Shown one piece after another: positions 1 to 8,179 of a stretch of DNA of 64,000 nucleotides. The DNA comes from Streptomyces sp. NBC_00582 (lineage in GTDB: Bacteria; Actinomycetota; Actinomycetes; Streptomycetales; Streptomycetaceae). The first letter of the stretch is position 1; each line of letters begins with the position of its first letter. A model generated the notes under the pieces. It saw only the letters and a program-made list of their open reading frames with translations, ran no database searches and was not told the origin of the DNA. The DNA lies in NCBI RefSeq assembly GCF_036345155.1, contig NZ_CP107772.1:5208001-5272000 (forward strand), in the 5' to 3' direction. Made by a program: the position numbers and the translations under genes.

Positions 1-901
1 CGGCCCTGGTCAGATGACCGGCGAAGTGCTCGGAGAGCACATGGTTGTCCCGGAAGTGCTCGTAGCGGACGCTCGCCCGCTCGACCTCGAAGGACGTGCC
101 GGTCGCGCGCGCGACCCCCTCCGCGCAGACGCGCAACCGCCCGGCCAGGTCGTCCAGGGCGCCGGTGGTCGCGGCCCGCAGCCCGAAGCGGCCCTCGGCG
201 TGGTCGGGGACGATGTTGGTCGCCGTACCGCCGTGCGTGACGATCCCCTGGATGTGAGAGCCCTCCGGCAGCCGGCGGCCGAGCGCCGACAGCACGTTGA
301 ACAGCTCGACCAGGGCCGCGAGGGCGTCGACGCCCTCGGTCGGGTTGCCGGTGGGATGCGCGGCCCGGCCCCGGAAGGCGACCCGGTACTGCTCCTGCGC
401 GGTCAGCGGCGCCCGTACCCAGTCGTGGACGCCGGGATGGAACATCAGCGCCGCGTCGACCTCGTCGAACACCCCGGCCCGCACCTCCAGCGCCTTGCCG
501 CCGCCGCCCTCCTCGGCAGGTGTGCCCACCGCCAGCACCGACCCGTCGACACCGTCCCGCACCGCGTCCACCACCAGCGCGGCCCCGAGGCCGGCGGCGG
601 CGATCAGATGATGGCCGCACGCGTGCCCGAGGCCGGGCAGGGCGTCGTACTCCAGGAGGAACGCCACGGTGGGCCGTCCGCGGCCCGAGCGCGCCGTGAA
701 CGCCGTGGGCAGGTCGGCCACGTTCCGCCGTACCGCGAACCCCGCCCGTTCCAGCTCGCCGGTGAGCAGGGCCACCGCGTGGTGCTCGGCGAAGGCGGTC
801 TCGGGGTCCGCGTGCAGCGCCGCCGCCACGTCCCACAGCGCATCCGCCCGTCGGCGCACCTCGTCGCGGACCCGGCCGTACGGGGGTGGCGAGCTGGACA
901 T
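1..901 (-). CDS. M20-family amidohydrolase/peptidase (3' end cut by window edge)
   Basis: Reading the minus strand from an ATG at 901 gives about 300 uninterrupted codons that run off the window. The translation carries the M20 metal-binding motif EYDALPGLGHACGHH near residue 85 and a downstream EEGGGGK segment, where the family has its catalytic Glu pair. A dimerisation-like region with GRAAHPTGNPTEGVDAL follows. This is the AbgB/amidohydrolase branch of M20 (N-acyl amino acid or aminobenzoyl-glutamate hydrolysis); the substrate cannot be told from sequence. The C-terminus is missing only because of the window edge. Probably cytoplasmic, as no signal peptide is visible. Confidence 0.85.
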   Translation of the reverse strand, partial: MSSSPPPYGRVRDEVRRRADALWDVAAALHADPETAFAEHHAVALLTGELERAGFAVRRNVADLPTAFTARSGRGRPTVAFLLEYDALPGLGHACGHHLIAAAGLGAALVVDAVRDGVDGSVLAVGTPAEEGGGGKALEVRAGVFDEVDAALMFHPGVHDWVRAPLTAQEQYRVAFRGRAAHPTGNPTEGVDALAALVELFNVLSALGRRLPEGSHIQGIVTHGGTATNIVPDHAEGRFGLRAATTGALDDLAGRLRVCAEGVARATGTSFEVERASVRYEHFRDNHVLSEHFAGHLTRA

Positions 902-1194
902 CCGGGTCCTCCTGTGGGTCGACGGCGGTTTCCCGCGGCCCGGGTTCCCCCGAACGCCCCCGGGCAGACCCCGGGCGTTTCCGGCCGGGCGCAGCGGACA
1001 CTCGGGGAAGGCGGCAACAGCGGGACAGCAGGAACGACGGGGCGACCGACGGCACGGCGGAGCCCCGGAGGCCGGATGCGAGAAGACGCGACTTGGGCCG
1101 TCGCGCCGGCGGGCGGACCGCGGCCGACGGTCGGCTCCCTGTGCCAAGATCGGACGCAGCCGTGGTACGGAGTGGCCGTGGGGAGGTGATGGTC

Positions 1195-1959
1195 ATGGCC
1201 GGTGACGACCTGCTCGGCGGCGGAGACGCCGAACCGGAGACAGAGGCCCAACGCGCCCGCATCGCCCATGAACTCGTGGCCGCCGTACGCGGCCTCCCCC
1301 CTGCCGCCGTGCCCGAGGCGCTGTGCCGGACCTGCGTCACGCTGCTCCCCGCGGTGTCGGGGCTGTCGGTCTCGGTACTGGGGGAGGGCTCGGACACCGG
1401 CGTGGTGCTGTGCGCCAGCGACGGGGTCGCCGCACGGCTGGCGGAGATCCAGTACACCCTCGGCGAAGGGCCGTGCCGAGAAGCGGTCCGGCTGCGCGCC
1501 CCCGTCCTCGCGACCGATCTGACCCGCGCCCCCGACACCCGCCGCTGGCCGCTGTTCTCCGTCCAGGCGGCCAGGGCCGGGGCCGAGGCGGCGTTCTCGC
1601 TGCCCCTGGGGAGCGTGGGCAGCTCGCTGGGCACCCTGGACCTGTACAACGAGAACGCCGGCTCGCTCACCGCCGATCATCTGCGGACCGCGCTGCTGGT
1701 GGCCGATGCGGTCACCCTGGCCGTCATCGCCCTTGATCACGCTTCCCCGGCCCCCGAAGGAGTCGTAACGTGGCTGGCAGGAGCGGAAGCCGACCGGGAG
1801 GAGGTGCACCAGGCCACCGGGATGATCATGATCCAGCTCGGAGTGAGCGCCGAGGAGGCGCTGCTGCGTCTGCGGGCGCGGGCCTTCACCCAGGGCCGCA
1901 CCTCCACCGACGTGGCCCGGGCGATCATCGACCGCACCGTGGACCTCCGCGATGACTGA
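1195..1959 (+). CDS. GAF-ANTAR domain protein (putative RNA-binding antiterminator)
   Basis: The 254-aa product has a GAF domain (about residues 20-165, with the typical segment LGEGPCREAVR) and a C-terminal three-helix ANTAR domain (about 185-245, including ATGMIMIQLGVSAEEALLRL). ANTAR domains bind paired hairpins in nascent mRNA and act as antiterminators. I chose the ATG at 1195 because a GGGGAGG ribosome site ends 8 nt upstream; the ATG at 1189 would be too close. The next gene is a second GAF-ANTAR protein starting about 40 nt downstream, so the two look like a tandem duplication in one operon. The GAF ligand is unknown. Confidence 0.85.
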   Translation: MAGDDLLGGGDAEPETEAQRARIAHELVAAVRGLPPAAVPEALCRTCVTLLPAVSGLSVSVLGEGSDTGVVLCASDGVAARLAEIQYTLGEGPCREAVRLRAPVLATDLTRAPDTRRWPLFSVQAARAGAEAAFSLPLGSVGSSLGTLDLYNENAGSLTADHLRTALLVADAVTLAVIALDHASPAPEGVVTWLAGAEADREEVHQATGMIMIQLGVSAEEALLRLRARAFTQGRTSTDVARAIIDRTVDLRDD

Positions 1960-1999
1960 ACGGCCGGTAGACGTGAACGAGCAGCCCGGGGAGGCGACC

Positions 2000-2737
2000 A
2001 TGAACCGCGAGCGGGAGCTGGCGCAGGCGTTCGTCGCCCTGTCGGACACGTATGCGGCCGAATTCGATCCACTGCAACTCTTCCACCATCTGGTCCAGGC
2101 CTGCCGTGATCTGCTGGACGTGGACGCGGCCGCCGTGATGGTCGCCGACGCCCGCGGCCGACTGAAGACGATGGCGATGACCGACGAGGACGCCGCCGTC
2201 GCCGAACTGCTCCAGGTGCAGAGCGGCCGGGGCCCCTGCATGGACTGCTTCCGCACCGGCCGGCCCGTGAGCGTCCCCGACATCGCCGCCGAGCACCAGC
2301 GCTGGCCCCAGCTGGTCACCGCGATGATCGAGGCCGGGTACGACGCCCTCCAGGCGGTTCCGGTACGGGTGCACGAACGCCCCCTGGGCAGCCTGACCCT
2401 GCTGCGCCGACGTGCCGGGCACCTGACCGACGACGACGTCCATCTCGCGCAGGCCCTCGCCGATTCCGCCGCGCTCGGCCTGATGCACTGGTCCATGGAG
2501 CCGAACCGCGTCGACGACGTCGTCACGCGGGTGCAGAGCGTCATCGCGGCCAAGGCCACCCTGGAGATCGCCAAGGGCATGATCGCCGAGCACGCGGGCA
2601 CCAGCATCGGCGAGGCCGCCCGCCTCCTCGACTGCTACGTCAGCGAGCGCCACCTCCGCCTCACCGAGACGGCGTACGCCCTGGTCACCCGCACCATGCC
2701 ACCGACCGCCGTCGTCGAGGCCCGCCCCCGGCGGTGA
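2000..2737 (+). CDS. Second GAF-ANTAR domain protein
   Basis: This 245-aa protein repeats the architecture of its upstream neighbour: GAF (roughly residues 10-150, with SGRGPCMDCFRTGRPV) and ANTAR (about 165-225, with AKGMIAEHAGTSIGEAARLL). The ATG at 2000 follows GGGGAGG at 1988-1994. An in-frame ATG at 1952 overlaps the previous stop codon and cannot be excluded. The two paralogues are clearly diverged, so the duplication is old. Likely role: signal-responsive antitermination, inferred from the ANTAR family only. Confidence 0.85.
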   Translation: MNRERELAQAFVALSDTYAAEFDPLQLFHHLVQACRDLLDVDAAAVMVADARGRLKTMAMTDEDAAVAELLQVQSGRGPCMDCFRTGRPVSVPDIAAEHQRWPQLVTAMIEAGYDALQAVPVRVHERPLGSLTLLRRRAGHLTDDDVHLAQALADSAALGLMHWSMEPNRVDDVVTRVQSVIAAKATLEIAKGMIAEHAGTSIGEAARLLDCYVSERHLRLTETAYALVTRTMPPTAVVEARPRR

Positions 2738-2875
2738 CCCCCCGCGATGCCCCGGCCGGCCTTGCCGGGGTAGCTGAACAGGACGGTGCCCGACCGGCGG
2801 CCCGATTACCGGCCGCGCCGCGTGGGGGAACGGTCGTCGAGGGGTACTCGGAGGGCCGAGAAAGGAGCGTGCACG

Positions 2876-3103
2876 ATGACGACTCCCGACCCCGAGCCGA
2901 GGCGCACCCCTGGACTCGAACCGGGCGGCGGGGTGGCACCGGGCGAGACGCCACCCGCCGAAGGCGGCATCTACGGCATCTCGCATCCGGAGCCTCCCGA
3001 GCTGCGCAAGGGATGGGGGGCGATGCCGCTCGTCCTCATCATGGCCGTGGTCGCGCTGGTGGCGGTCGGGCTGATCGCCATGGTGGTGGCCCTGATCGCG
3101 TAA
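2876..3103 (+). CDS. DUF6480-type small membrane protein
   Basis: A 75-aa protein with a Pro/Gly-rich polar N-terminus (PDPEPRRTPGLEPGG) and one C-terminal transmembrane helix of about 25 residues (MPLVLIMAVVALVAVGLIAM). This matches the small DUF6480 family common in Streptomyces, of unknown function. The ATG at 2876 has an AAAGGAG site about 8 nt upstream. An upstream in-frame ATG at 2786 would add 30 basic residues and has no ribosome site. Confidence 0.75.
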   Translation: MTTPDPEPRRTPGLEPGGGVAPGETPPAEGGIYGISHPEPPELRKGWGAMPLVLIMAVVALVAVGLIAMVVALIA

Positions 3104-3210
3104 GGCGCCCGCCACCGCAACGGCCGCGACATCCACGGGATGTGGACGGCGAGAGTTCACCCCACCGGGCGGCGCGCAGACACCGCCCTCAGAACAGGCA
3201 GGTCGAACCC

Positions 3211-3585
3211 ATGACGAAGAAGCCACGCCCGTCCGAGCCCGCACACGGTGAGGGCCCGAGCCGCCACCGGGGCACCGGCCAGCACGGCTGGTCCCCCGAC
3301 GTGGACGAGACACGACAGCAGGAGAACCCGAGCGCCCGACGCTCGTTCCGGACCGAGGAGTACGGCGGCGACCGGGGCCCGGGCCGGACGAAGTCCAAGG
3401 AGGAGACACGGCCGGTCCCGGGCGACACGGTGAGGAGCGACAGCACCCGCGGTGAGGAGTACGGCGACTCCGGCCAGAAGGGCCACCGGTCCACCGGGCG
3501 CAAAGGTCGCTCCGGGCGTCCCAGCGGCACCAGGGACGCCTCCGGAGTGACCGGCGTGGACCCGCAGGACTCGCAGAACCCGTAG
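3211..3585 (+). CDS. Small highly hydrophilic, probably disordered protein
   Basis: The 124-aa product is dominated by Gly, Arg, Ser, Thr, Asp and Glu, with no hydrophobic core, signal peptide or membrane helix. Repeated EEYG-like segments occur (TEEYGGDRGPG and GEEYGDSGQKG). It resembles the small hydrophilic stress-type proteins found in many Streptomyces genomes, but I recognise no named domain. The upstream gene ends about 107 nt earlier, so it may have its own promoter. The start at 3211 gives a compact ORF with normal codon bias. Confidence 0.6.
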   Translation: MTKKPRPSEPAHGEGPSRHRGTGQHGWSPDVDETRQQENPSARRSFRTEEYGGDRGPGRTKSKEETRPVPGDTVRSDSTRGEEYGDSGQKGHRSTGRKGRSGRPSGTRDASGVTGVDPQDSQNP

Positions 3586-3638
3586 GACCCGCGGTCCGGA
3601 CGCCGACCGGCCGGCATGGCGAACCCCCGAACGCGGCC

Positions 3639-4322
3639 TCACAGGACGATGCAGGTCCCTGGCGGTTCGGGGGTTCGTCTGCCGTGGGCGGCGTGGCGTG
3701 GCTTGGCCGCCTTGGGCGAGACCTGGCCGACGATCTCCCAGAAACACACCAGCGCGGTGATCGGCGGAATTCCGAAGATGACCAGTGAGAGCAGGGAATG
3801 CGAGGCGTGGGTGATGCACAGGCTGACCGCCATCGCCGAGGCGCCCAGCAGAACGCACCACGATCCCCGCGCACTCCGCCCCTGAACGGTTGCCCGCAGT
3901 ACGGACAGGGCCGCCACCAACCACGGCCCGTACACCGTCAGCGGCCACCACTGCGCCAGCCTCGGCGGCAGCACGGCGGACGCCGTTCCACGGAGCTGGG
4001 CATACGAATAGGAAAACGACCAGCCCAGCATGCAGACCGCGCACACGGAGATCATCGCGATGAGGATCGTGACGGGTGCGTTCCGCTCGCTCTCCGGCTG
4101 TCGGCCGGACTCGGCCTGCAGCTGCCTCCGCATCTTCCGGTGCCCCGCCCTGCCGGTCGGCCGGTGTCCGCTGCCTGCGGGGCGCGTCGGGTCGGGGCCG
4201 GTCACGGAGGCCCCGGAGCCCCCGGACAGCATCTGGGCCAGCTCTTCGGCCGGGTCCCACTGAAGGTCGATCGTGTCGAACGTGGGATCATAGGAGATCT
4301 CCGCGTTGTAAAATCCATCCAT
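3639..4322 (-). CDS. DUF2637 multi-pass membrane protein
   Basis: From the ATG at 4322 this is a 227-aa protein. The N-terminal 80 residues are polar, followed by about four hydrophobic helices (ILIAMISVCAVCMLGWSFSY; WWPLTVYGPWLVAALSVL; WCVLLGASAMAVSLCITHAS; LVIFGIPPITALVCFWEIV). The pattern matches DUF2637, a family frequent on actinomycete plasmids and integrated elements. The start lies 10 nt after the stop of the 57-aa ORF upstream, so the two are probably translated together. An upstream GTG at 4364 overlapping that ORF is possible. GC content drops at its 5' end, unlike the surroundings. Confidence 0.7.
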   Translation of the reverse strand: MDGFYNAEISYDPTFDTIDLQWDPAEELAQMLSGGSGASVTGPDPTRPAGSGHRPTGRAGHRKMRRQLQAESGRQPESERNAPVTILIAMISVCAVCMLGWSFSYSYAQLRGTASAVLPPRLAQWWPLTVYGPWLVAALSVLRATVQGRSARGSWCVLLGASAMAVSLCITHASHSLLSLVIFGIPPITALVCFWEIVGQVSPKAAKPRHAAHGRRTPEPPGTCIVL

Positions 4323-4332
4323 CACACAGGTC

Positions 4333-4506
4333 CTACAGCCGTTCCATCGCCTGTCGATATTCACTTTCCAACCGATTCATGCTTCTCAGAAAATCGGCGA
4401 GAAGATCCGAAGAATCGTCGACGAAGACTTCCGCTTCATCCGACTTCACATAAAACGTGAAGATGGAGCGACGATTTCCGGCGGTAAGCGTTTCCGTGTG
4501 TGTCAC
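4333..4506 (-). CDS. 57-aa acidic ORF, first gene of a two-gene unit
   Basis: The minus strand holds a GTG-initiated ORF of 57 codons ending in TAG at 4333. The product begins VTHTETLTAGNRRSIFTFYV and ends with a helical segment rich in Glu and Arg. The stretch has clearly lower GC and different codon use from its neighbours (for example TTT, TAT, GAA, CGA). I recognise no family. Its stop is 10 nt before the DUF2637 gene, which suggests co-expression. No strong ribosome site precedes the GTG. Confidence 0.5.
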   Translation of the reverse strand: MTHTETLTAGNRRSIFTFYVKSDEAEVFVDDSSDLLADFLRSMNRLESEYRQAMERL

Positions 4507-4599
4507 GGCCGTCTAACGAGGTACGGCGGAGTCCCAGATGCCGGTTGTTCGGGTATTCGCGTCCCCCTTAAGAGGTACCCGAGGGAACCATGGGGAAAA

Positions 4600-5421
4600 A
4601 TGTGGGCATCCGGATTTGCTTATGAACGTTACATGGGACGCTGGAGCCGGGTCGTCGCGCGGTCCTTCGTGACATGGCTCGACCGGCCGGCCGGTCTGCG
4701 CTGGCTCGACGTGGGATGCGGCACCGGTGTGCTGTCGACCGTGGTGAGCGGGGCGGGCCGGCCGCGGCTCGTACTGGGGATCGACCGGTCCGAGGCGTTC
4801 GTGCGGACGGCGGCTGCCCGCGCCGGCGCCGATGCTCCGGTGCGGTTCCTGGTGGGCGACGCGATGGCGCTGCCGCTGCGCGCCGCGTCCTGGGACGTGG
4901 CCGTGAGCGGTCTCGCGCTGAACTTCCTGCCCGATCCGGCCGAGGCCGTGGCCGGGATGGCGCGTGCCGTCCGGCCGGGCGGTCCGGTCGCGGCCTATGT
5001 GTGGGACTACGCCGGGGACATGGGCCTGCTGCGCCGCTTCTGGGACGCGGCCGTCGCGGTGGATCCCTCGGCCGCCCCGTGGGACGAGGGCCGTCGCTTC
5101 CCCCTCTGCCGGCCGGAACCGTTGCGTGCGGTGTGGGCCGAGGCGGGCCTCGTCGGCGTGGAGGTCACCTCGATCGAGGCGCCCACCGTGTTCACCGGCT
5201 TCGCCGATCTGTGGGAGCCGTTCCTCGCGGGACAGGGACCCGCCCCTGCCTACGTCGCCGCCCTCTCCCCCGGCCACCGGAACAGGCTGCGGGACGCGCT
5301 CGAGGCGGCGGTGCCCAGGGCGGCGGACGGAACCATCACACTCGGCGCACGGGCCTGGGCGGTACGGGGACACACCCCGGACCGCGCCCACGCGTCCGGT
5401 CCCCGACCTCCTGCCCGGTGA
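4600..5421 (+). CDS. SAM-dependent methyltransferase (class I, UbiE/type 11)
   Basis: This 273-aa protein has the class I SAM-binding motif LDVGCGTG near residue 37, an acidic motif II (LGIDRSEAF), VGDAMALPL as motif III and a post-motif (ARAVRPGGPVAAYVWDY). This is the Methyltransf_11/25 pattern of small-molecule methyltransferases. I chose the ATG at 4600 behind GGGGAA; the longer frame start at 4498 has no ribosome site and a non-conserved leader. The substrate cannot be inferred. It is followed by a MarR remnant in another frame. Confidence 0.85.
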   Translation: MWASGFAYERYMGRWSRVVARSFVTWLDRPAGLRWLDVGCGTGVLSTVVSGAGRPRLVLGIDRSEAFVRTAAARAGADAPVRFLVGDAMALPLRAASWDVAVSGLALNFLPDPAEAVAGMARAVRPGGPVAAYVWDYAGDMGLLRRFWDAAVAVDPSAAPWDEGRRFPLCRPEPLRAVWAEAGLVGVEVTSIEAPTVFTGFADLWEPFLAGQGPAPAYVAALSPGHRNRLRDALEAAVPRAADGTITLGARAWAVRGHTPDRAHASGPRPPAR

Positions 5422-5477
5422 CCGCACCCCGGGCGAGTCGCTCGACTCCTGTCCGCCGCCTACCGCCCCCGCAGGAC

Positions 5478-5699
5478 CGGCGGCCGGCCCTCGTGGAACC
5501 GACCGCCGAGGGCCGTACGACGTTCCCGCGCGCCGCGACCGTGCACGCCGGGGTCGTGGAGGCGTACTTCGTCGAACCGCTGACGCCCGCCGACCACACC
5601 CGGCTGACCGGCGCCCTGGGCGAGATCGACAGGACACTGCGCGCGGACGGCGCCCGGGCAGGTGTGCCGACGGGCGTCCGGCTGGGTCACGGCCGGTAG
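5478..5699 (+). pseudogene. C-terminal remnant of a MarR-family regulator
   Basis: In one plus-strand frame the translation contains RPALVEPTAEGRTTFPRAA, then VEAYFVEPLTPADHTRLTGA and a short tail before a stop at 5699. This is the usual end of MarR regulators (wing strand, EGR turn, dimerisation helices). The winged-helix core that should precede it is absent: the frame upstream is antisense or out-of-frame to the methyltransferase. I read it as a deletion that removed the first two thirds of a marR gene. Its end overlaps the convergent NodB gene by 13 nt. Confidence 0.65.
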
Positions 5700-6409
5700 G
5701 CGGCGCGGTTGTGGTAGGTGACCTTGCCGACGGGCAGCGTGGCCGGGGCGAAGAGCTGGTCGACGGTCACGAAGTGGAAGCCGCGCGCCGTGAGGGCCCT
5801 GATGATGCCGGGCACCGCGTCGACCGTCGTCCGGTGGATGTCGTGCAGGAGGACGATGTCCCCGGGCCTGGTGTTCGCGTTGACGACCCGGATGATCCTC
5901 GCGGTGTCGCGGTACTTCCAGTCCAGGGTGTCGACGCTCCAGTGCACCAGGGGCCGGGCGGCGGCCGCGCGGACCGTCGCGTTGTGGGCGCCGTAGGGGG
6001 CGCGCACGGTGGTCGGCTTCTTGCCGGTCGCCTGCTTGATCGCGGCGTCCGTACGGGAGAACTGCGACCTGACCGCCGCGGCGCTGAGCCTGGTCAGGTC
6101 GGCGTGATCCCAACTGTGGTTGCCTATCTGGTGGCCGGCGCGCGCCGCGTCGCGCGCCGTCGACGGGTACCTCTGGACGTTCTTGCCGACCAGGTAGAAG
6201 GTCGCGCTGACGCCGCGGTCCTTCAGGATGCGCAGCAGCCGCTGGGTGTCGGCGACCGGCCCGTCGTCGAAGGTGAGGGCGACGCACTTGACCCTGCGGC
6301 AGTCGACGGTCGCGGCGGTGGTGGTGGCGGAGGCGGACGTGGCGGTGCCGGCCAGCGTGCTGCCGCACAGGGCGGCGGTGACGGCCGAGATGACGAGGCG
6401 TCGGTGCAT
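5687..6409 (-). CDS. Secreted NodB-type polysaccharide deacetylase
   Basis: The 240-aa protein has a signal peptide (MHRRLVISAVTAALCGSTLA, then an Ala-rich cleavage region). A NodB domain follows with LTFDDGP (motif 1), GNHSWDHADL (motif 2, metal-binding His pair), RAPYGAHN (motif 3), DTLDWKYRD (motif 4) and LLHDIH (motif 5). All canonical residues of CE4 deacetylases are present, so it should be an active zinc-dependent enzyme on cell-wall glycan or chitin-type polymers. The ATG at 6409 has GGAGGG 7 nt upstream. A second NodB gene lies directly upstream on the same strand. Confidence 0.92.
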   Translation of the reverse strand: MHRRLVISAVTAALCGSTLAGTATSASATTTAATVDCRRVKCVALTFDDGPVADTQRLLRILKDRGVSATFYLVGKNVQRYPSTARDAARAGHQIGNHSWDHADLTRLSAAAVRSQFSRTDAAIKQATGKKPTTVRAPYGAHNATVRAAAARPLVHWSVDTLDWKYRDTARIIRVVNANTRPGDIVLLHDIHRTTVDAVPGIIRALTARGFHFVTVDQLFAPATLPVGKVTYHNRAAYRP

Positions 6410-6740
6410 CGGGACCCTCCAGGCGCGGTGAACTGCCCTTGCGGACAGTTGACTTGCCCAGTTGGACAGCCGTGGGGGGCACTTGGATGCCGATGCGATT
6501 CGGCCACTTCCCCCACCGCGCCCGACGCCTGGCACGACGAGGAGCACCGCCCGACGGCCCACGCCGGCTGCGGCGCGTCACCGGGCCGGGGCGTCGTCCA
6601 TGTCGAACTGCCGGGGACACGCGGATCGAGCTGGGCGGGGTCCCCGCCGGGCGGCAGATCGTCGCGCCGACCGCGCAGGGCACCGGGAAGGGCCCGACAT
6701 CCCCGGCTGAGCGGGGAGACGACCGTCGGGTGCGGGTCCG
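6410..6740. other. 331-bp spacer between two NodB genes
   Basis: No convincing coding sequence is present on either strand. A short hairpin at 6700-6717 (TCCCCG, 6-nt loop, CGGGGA) lies just beyond the stop of the upstream NodB gene and may end its transcript. A direct repeat built on GGACAGTTG/GTTGGACAG lies at about 6443-6470 in the presumed promoter region of the downstream NodB gene. I see nothing else. Confidence 0.4.
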
Positions 6741-7616
6741 CTACAGGTAGTCCTCCAGGGCGGCGACCGTGAAGCCCTGCTGGTGGATGTGGCGGAGCAG
6801 GTTGGCCGTCATCTCGGTGATCGTCGTGCCCTTGAGCTCGGAAGGGCCGCGGAAGTGGGCCAGGACGATGTCGCCCGGCTTGAGCTTCCCGGTGGGCGAC
6901 TGGTACTGCATGTTCTTGATCTGCATGGACTCGCGCCACAGGACGATCGCCTGCAGTCCGCAGGAGGCCGCGGCGGCACGGGTGTCCTCGTTCCAGTTGC
7001 CGTAGGGCGGCCGCAGCAGCCGGGGGGCGGTGCCGTACTCGTCCTTCAGCCTGCTCTGCTGGCCGCAGATCTCCTGCTTCTGGGCGGAGGCTCCGAGGGT
7101 GCGCAGGTCGGGGTGGGTCAGGGTGTGGTTCTGGACGCCGTTGCCGAGGGCCTGGAGCTTCTTGAAGTAGCCGTAGTCGGAGCGGATGGCGGCGTCCGTC
7201 AGGAACATCGTGAAGGGGATCCTCAGCTCGCGCATCATCGTCACGAACTTCGGGTCCTTCTCCGCCCCGTCGTCGAACGTCAGGAAGACGATCTTCTTCT
7301 CGGTGGGTATCTCGCTGATCACCGGCACCGTGCCGGCGCCGGTCCGCAGCCGCAGCGGCTTGCCGGCGGGCGGGGCGGGCGGCGCGGCGAGCGGCTGGAG
7401 GCCCCACTTGCGGTAGGCGGCCTCGACGGCCGCCCGCGCGTCGCCCTCGCCGCCGCGGGACGGCTCGGAGCGGGGCGTGCGGGAACCCGGTGCGGTGGAG
7501 GAGGGCGCGGCCGGACGGGCGTCCGCGTCCCCCGTGGACCCGGCCGTGCAGCCCGTCGTGGCACCCGTCGCGAGAAGGGCGCAGGCCAGCGCCGCTCCCC
7601 TGATCCACCTGCGCAC
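6741..7616 (-). CDS. Exported NodB-type deacetylase, probable lipoprotein
   Basis: From a GTG at 7616 the 291-aa product begins VRRWIRGAALACALLATGAT, a signal sequence followed by a Cys in TTGC, a weak lipobox. A Ser/Pro/Arg-rich linker follows, then a NodB domain from about residue 100 with LTFDDGAEKD, QNHTLTHPDL, RPPYGNWNED, LWRESMQI and DIVLAHFRG. The domain ends close to the C-terminus. Motif 1 has DDGA rather than DDGP, a common variant. Likely role: deacetylation of peptidoglycan or another surface glycan outside the membrane. It diverges from the GYD gene to the right. Confidence 0.88.
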   Translation of the reverse strand: MRRWIRGAALACALLATGATTGCTAGSTGDADARPAAPSSTAPGSRTPRSEPSRGGEGDARAAVEAAYRKWGLQPLAAPPAPPAGKPLRLRTGAGTVPVISEIPTEKKIVFLTFDDGAEKDPKFVTMMRELRIPFTMFLTDAAIRSDYGYFKKLQALGNGVQNHTLTHPDLRTLGASAQKQEICGQQSRLKDEYGTAPRLLRPPYGNWNEDTRAAAASCGLQAIVLWRESMQIKNMQYQSPTGKLKPGDIVLAHFRGPSELKGTTITEMTANLLRHIHQQGFTVAALEDYL

Positions 7617-7807
7617 CGTGCCGCCCCTGTCGTCCGCCCGCGCCCCGCTCTGTCCCCCTGCTTGATGTCGAACACGGGTCCGAGGTTCCGACACGATGCC
7701 GGATGTGGCTGCTACCGGGTGAATCCGGGCGGGCGGGGAGGACGGCGCGGGCGTCGGCGGGAAGGGCACTGTGCGTACCGGACAAGCGAGGGTCAGGGAG
7801 CGTCCCG

Positions 7808-8128
7808 ATGCCGAAGTTCCTCATCCAGGCGACCTACACGCAGGAGGGCGCCAAGGGGCTGCTCAGGGAGGGCGGGAGCGGGCGGCGTGCCGCCGTCGAG
7901 CAGGTCGTGGGCGACCTCGGCGGCTCGGTCGACGCCATCTACTACGCCTTCGGGGAGGCGGACGCCATCCTCATCGTGGACTTCCCCGACCGGGTCGACA
8001 TGGCCGCCGTCGCCCTCGCCGTGAAGGCCAGCGGCGGTCTGCAGACCCGCGCCACACCGCTCCTCACCACGGAGGAGATCGACGAGGCCGCCCGCCGCCA
8101 GGTCGCCTTCCGGGCGCCGGGGGCATAA
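7808..8128 (+). CDS. GYD-domain protein
   Basis: The 106-aa protein matches the GYD family across its full length: it starts MPKFLIQATYTQEGAKGLL, continues with YYAFGEADAILIVDFPD, and ends in a TTEEIDEAA helix. The family has a ferredoxin-like fold related to dimeric alpha-beta barrel proteins. The biochemical role is unknown. The ATG at 7808 fits the family N-terminus. It stands alone between divergent and convergent neighbours. Confidence 0.85.
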   Translation: MPKFLIQATYTQEGAKGLLREGGSGRRAAVEQVVGDLGGSVDAIYYAFGEADAILIVDFPDRVDMAAVALAVKASGGLQTRATPLLTTEEIDEAARRQVAFRAPGA

Positions 8129-8134
8129 CCCGGC

Positions 8135-8166
8135 CGCCCCACCGCCCCACCGCCCCACCGCCCCAC
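8135..8166. repeat. Four tandem copies of an 8-bp unit (CGCCCCAC)
   Basis: Perfect 8-bp tandem repeats fill the gap between the convergent GYD and inositol-monophosphatase genes. The array is short and of the slipped-strand type, so copy number could differ between strains. It does not touch either coding region. Confidence 0.8.
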
Positions 8167-8179
8167 CGGCCGCCCGGGA

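Noticed and set aside
14..1189. Long plus-strand open frame over the M20 gene
   Set aside because: It is the shadow of the minus-strand M20 amidohydrolase, has Arg/Gly/Pro-rich composition and no family features.
604..2607. 667-codon minus-strand open frame across two GAF-ANTAR genes
   Set aside because: It spans the antisense of well-recognised domains and has shadow-type composition; high GC content makes such frames common.
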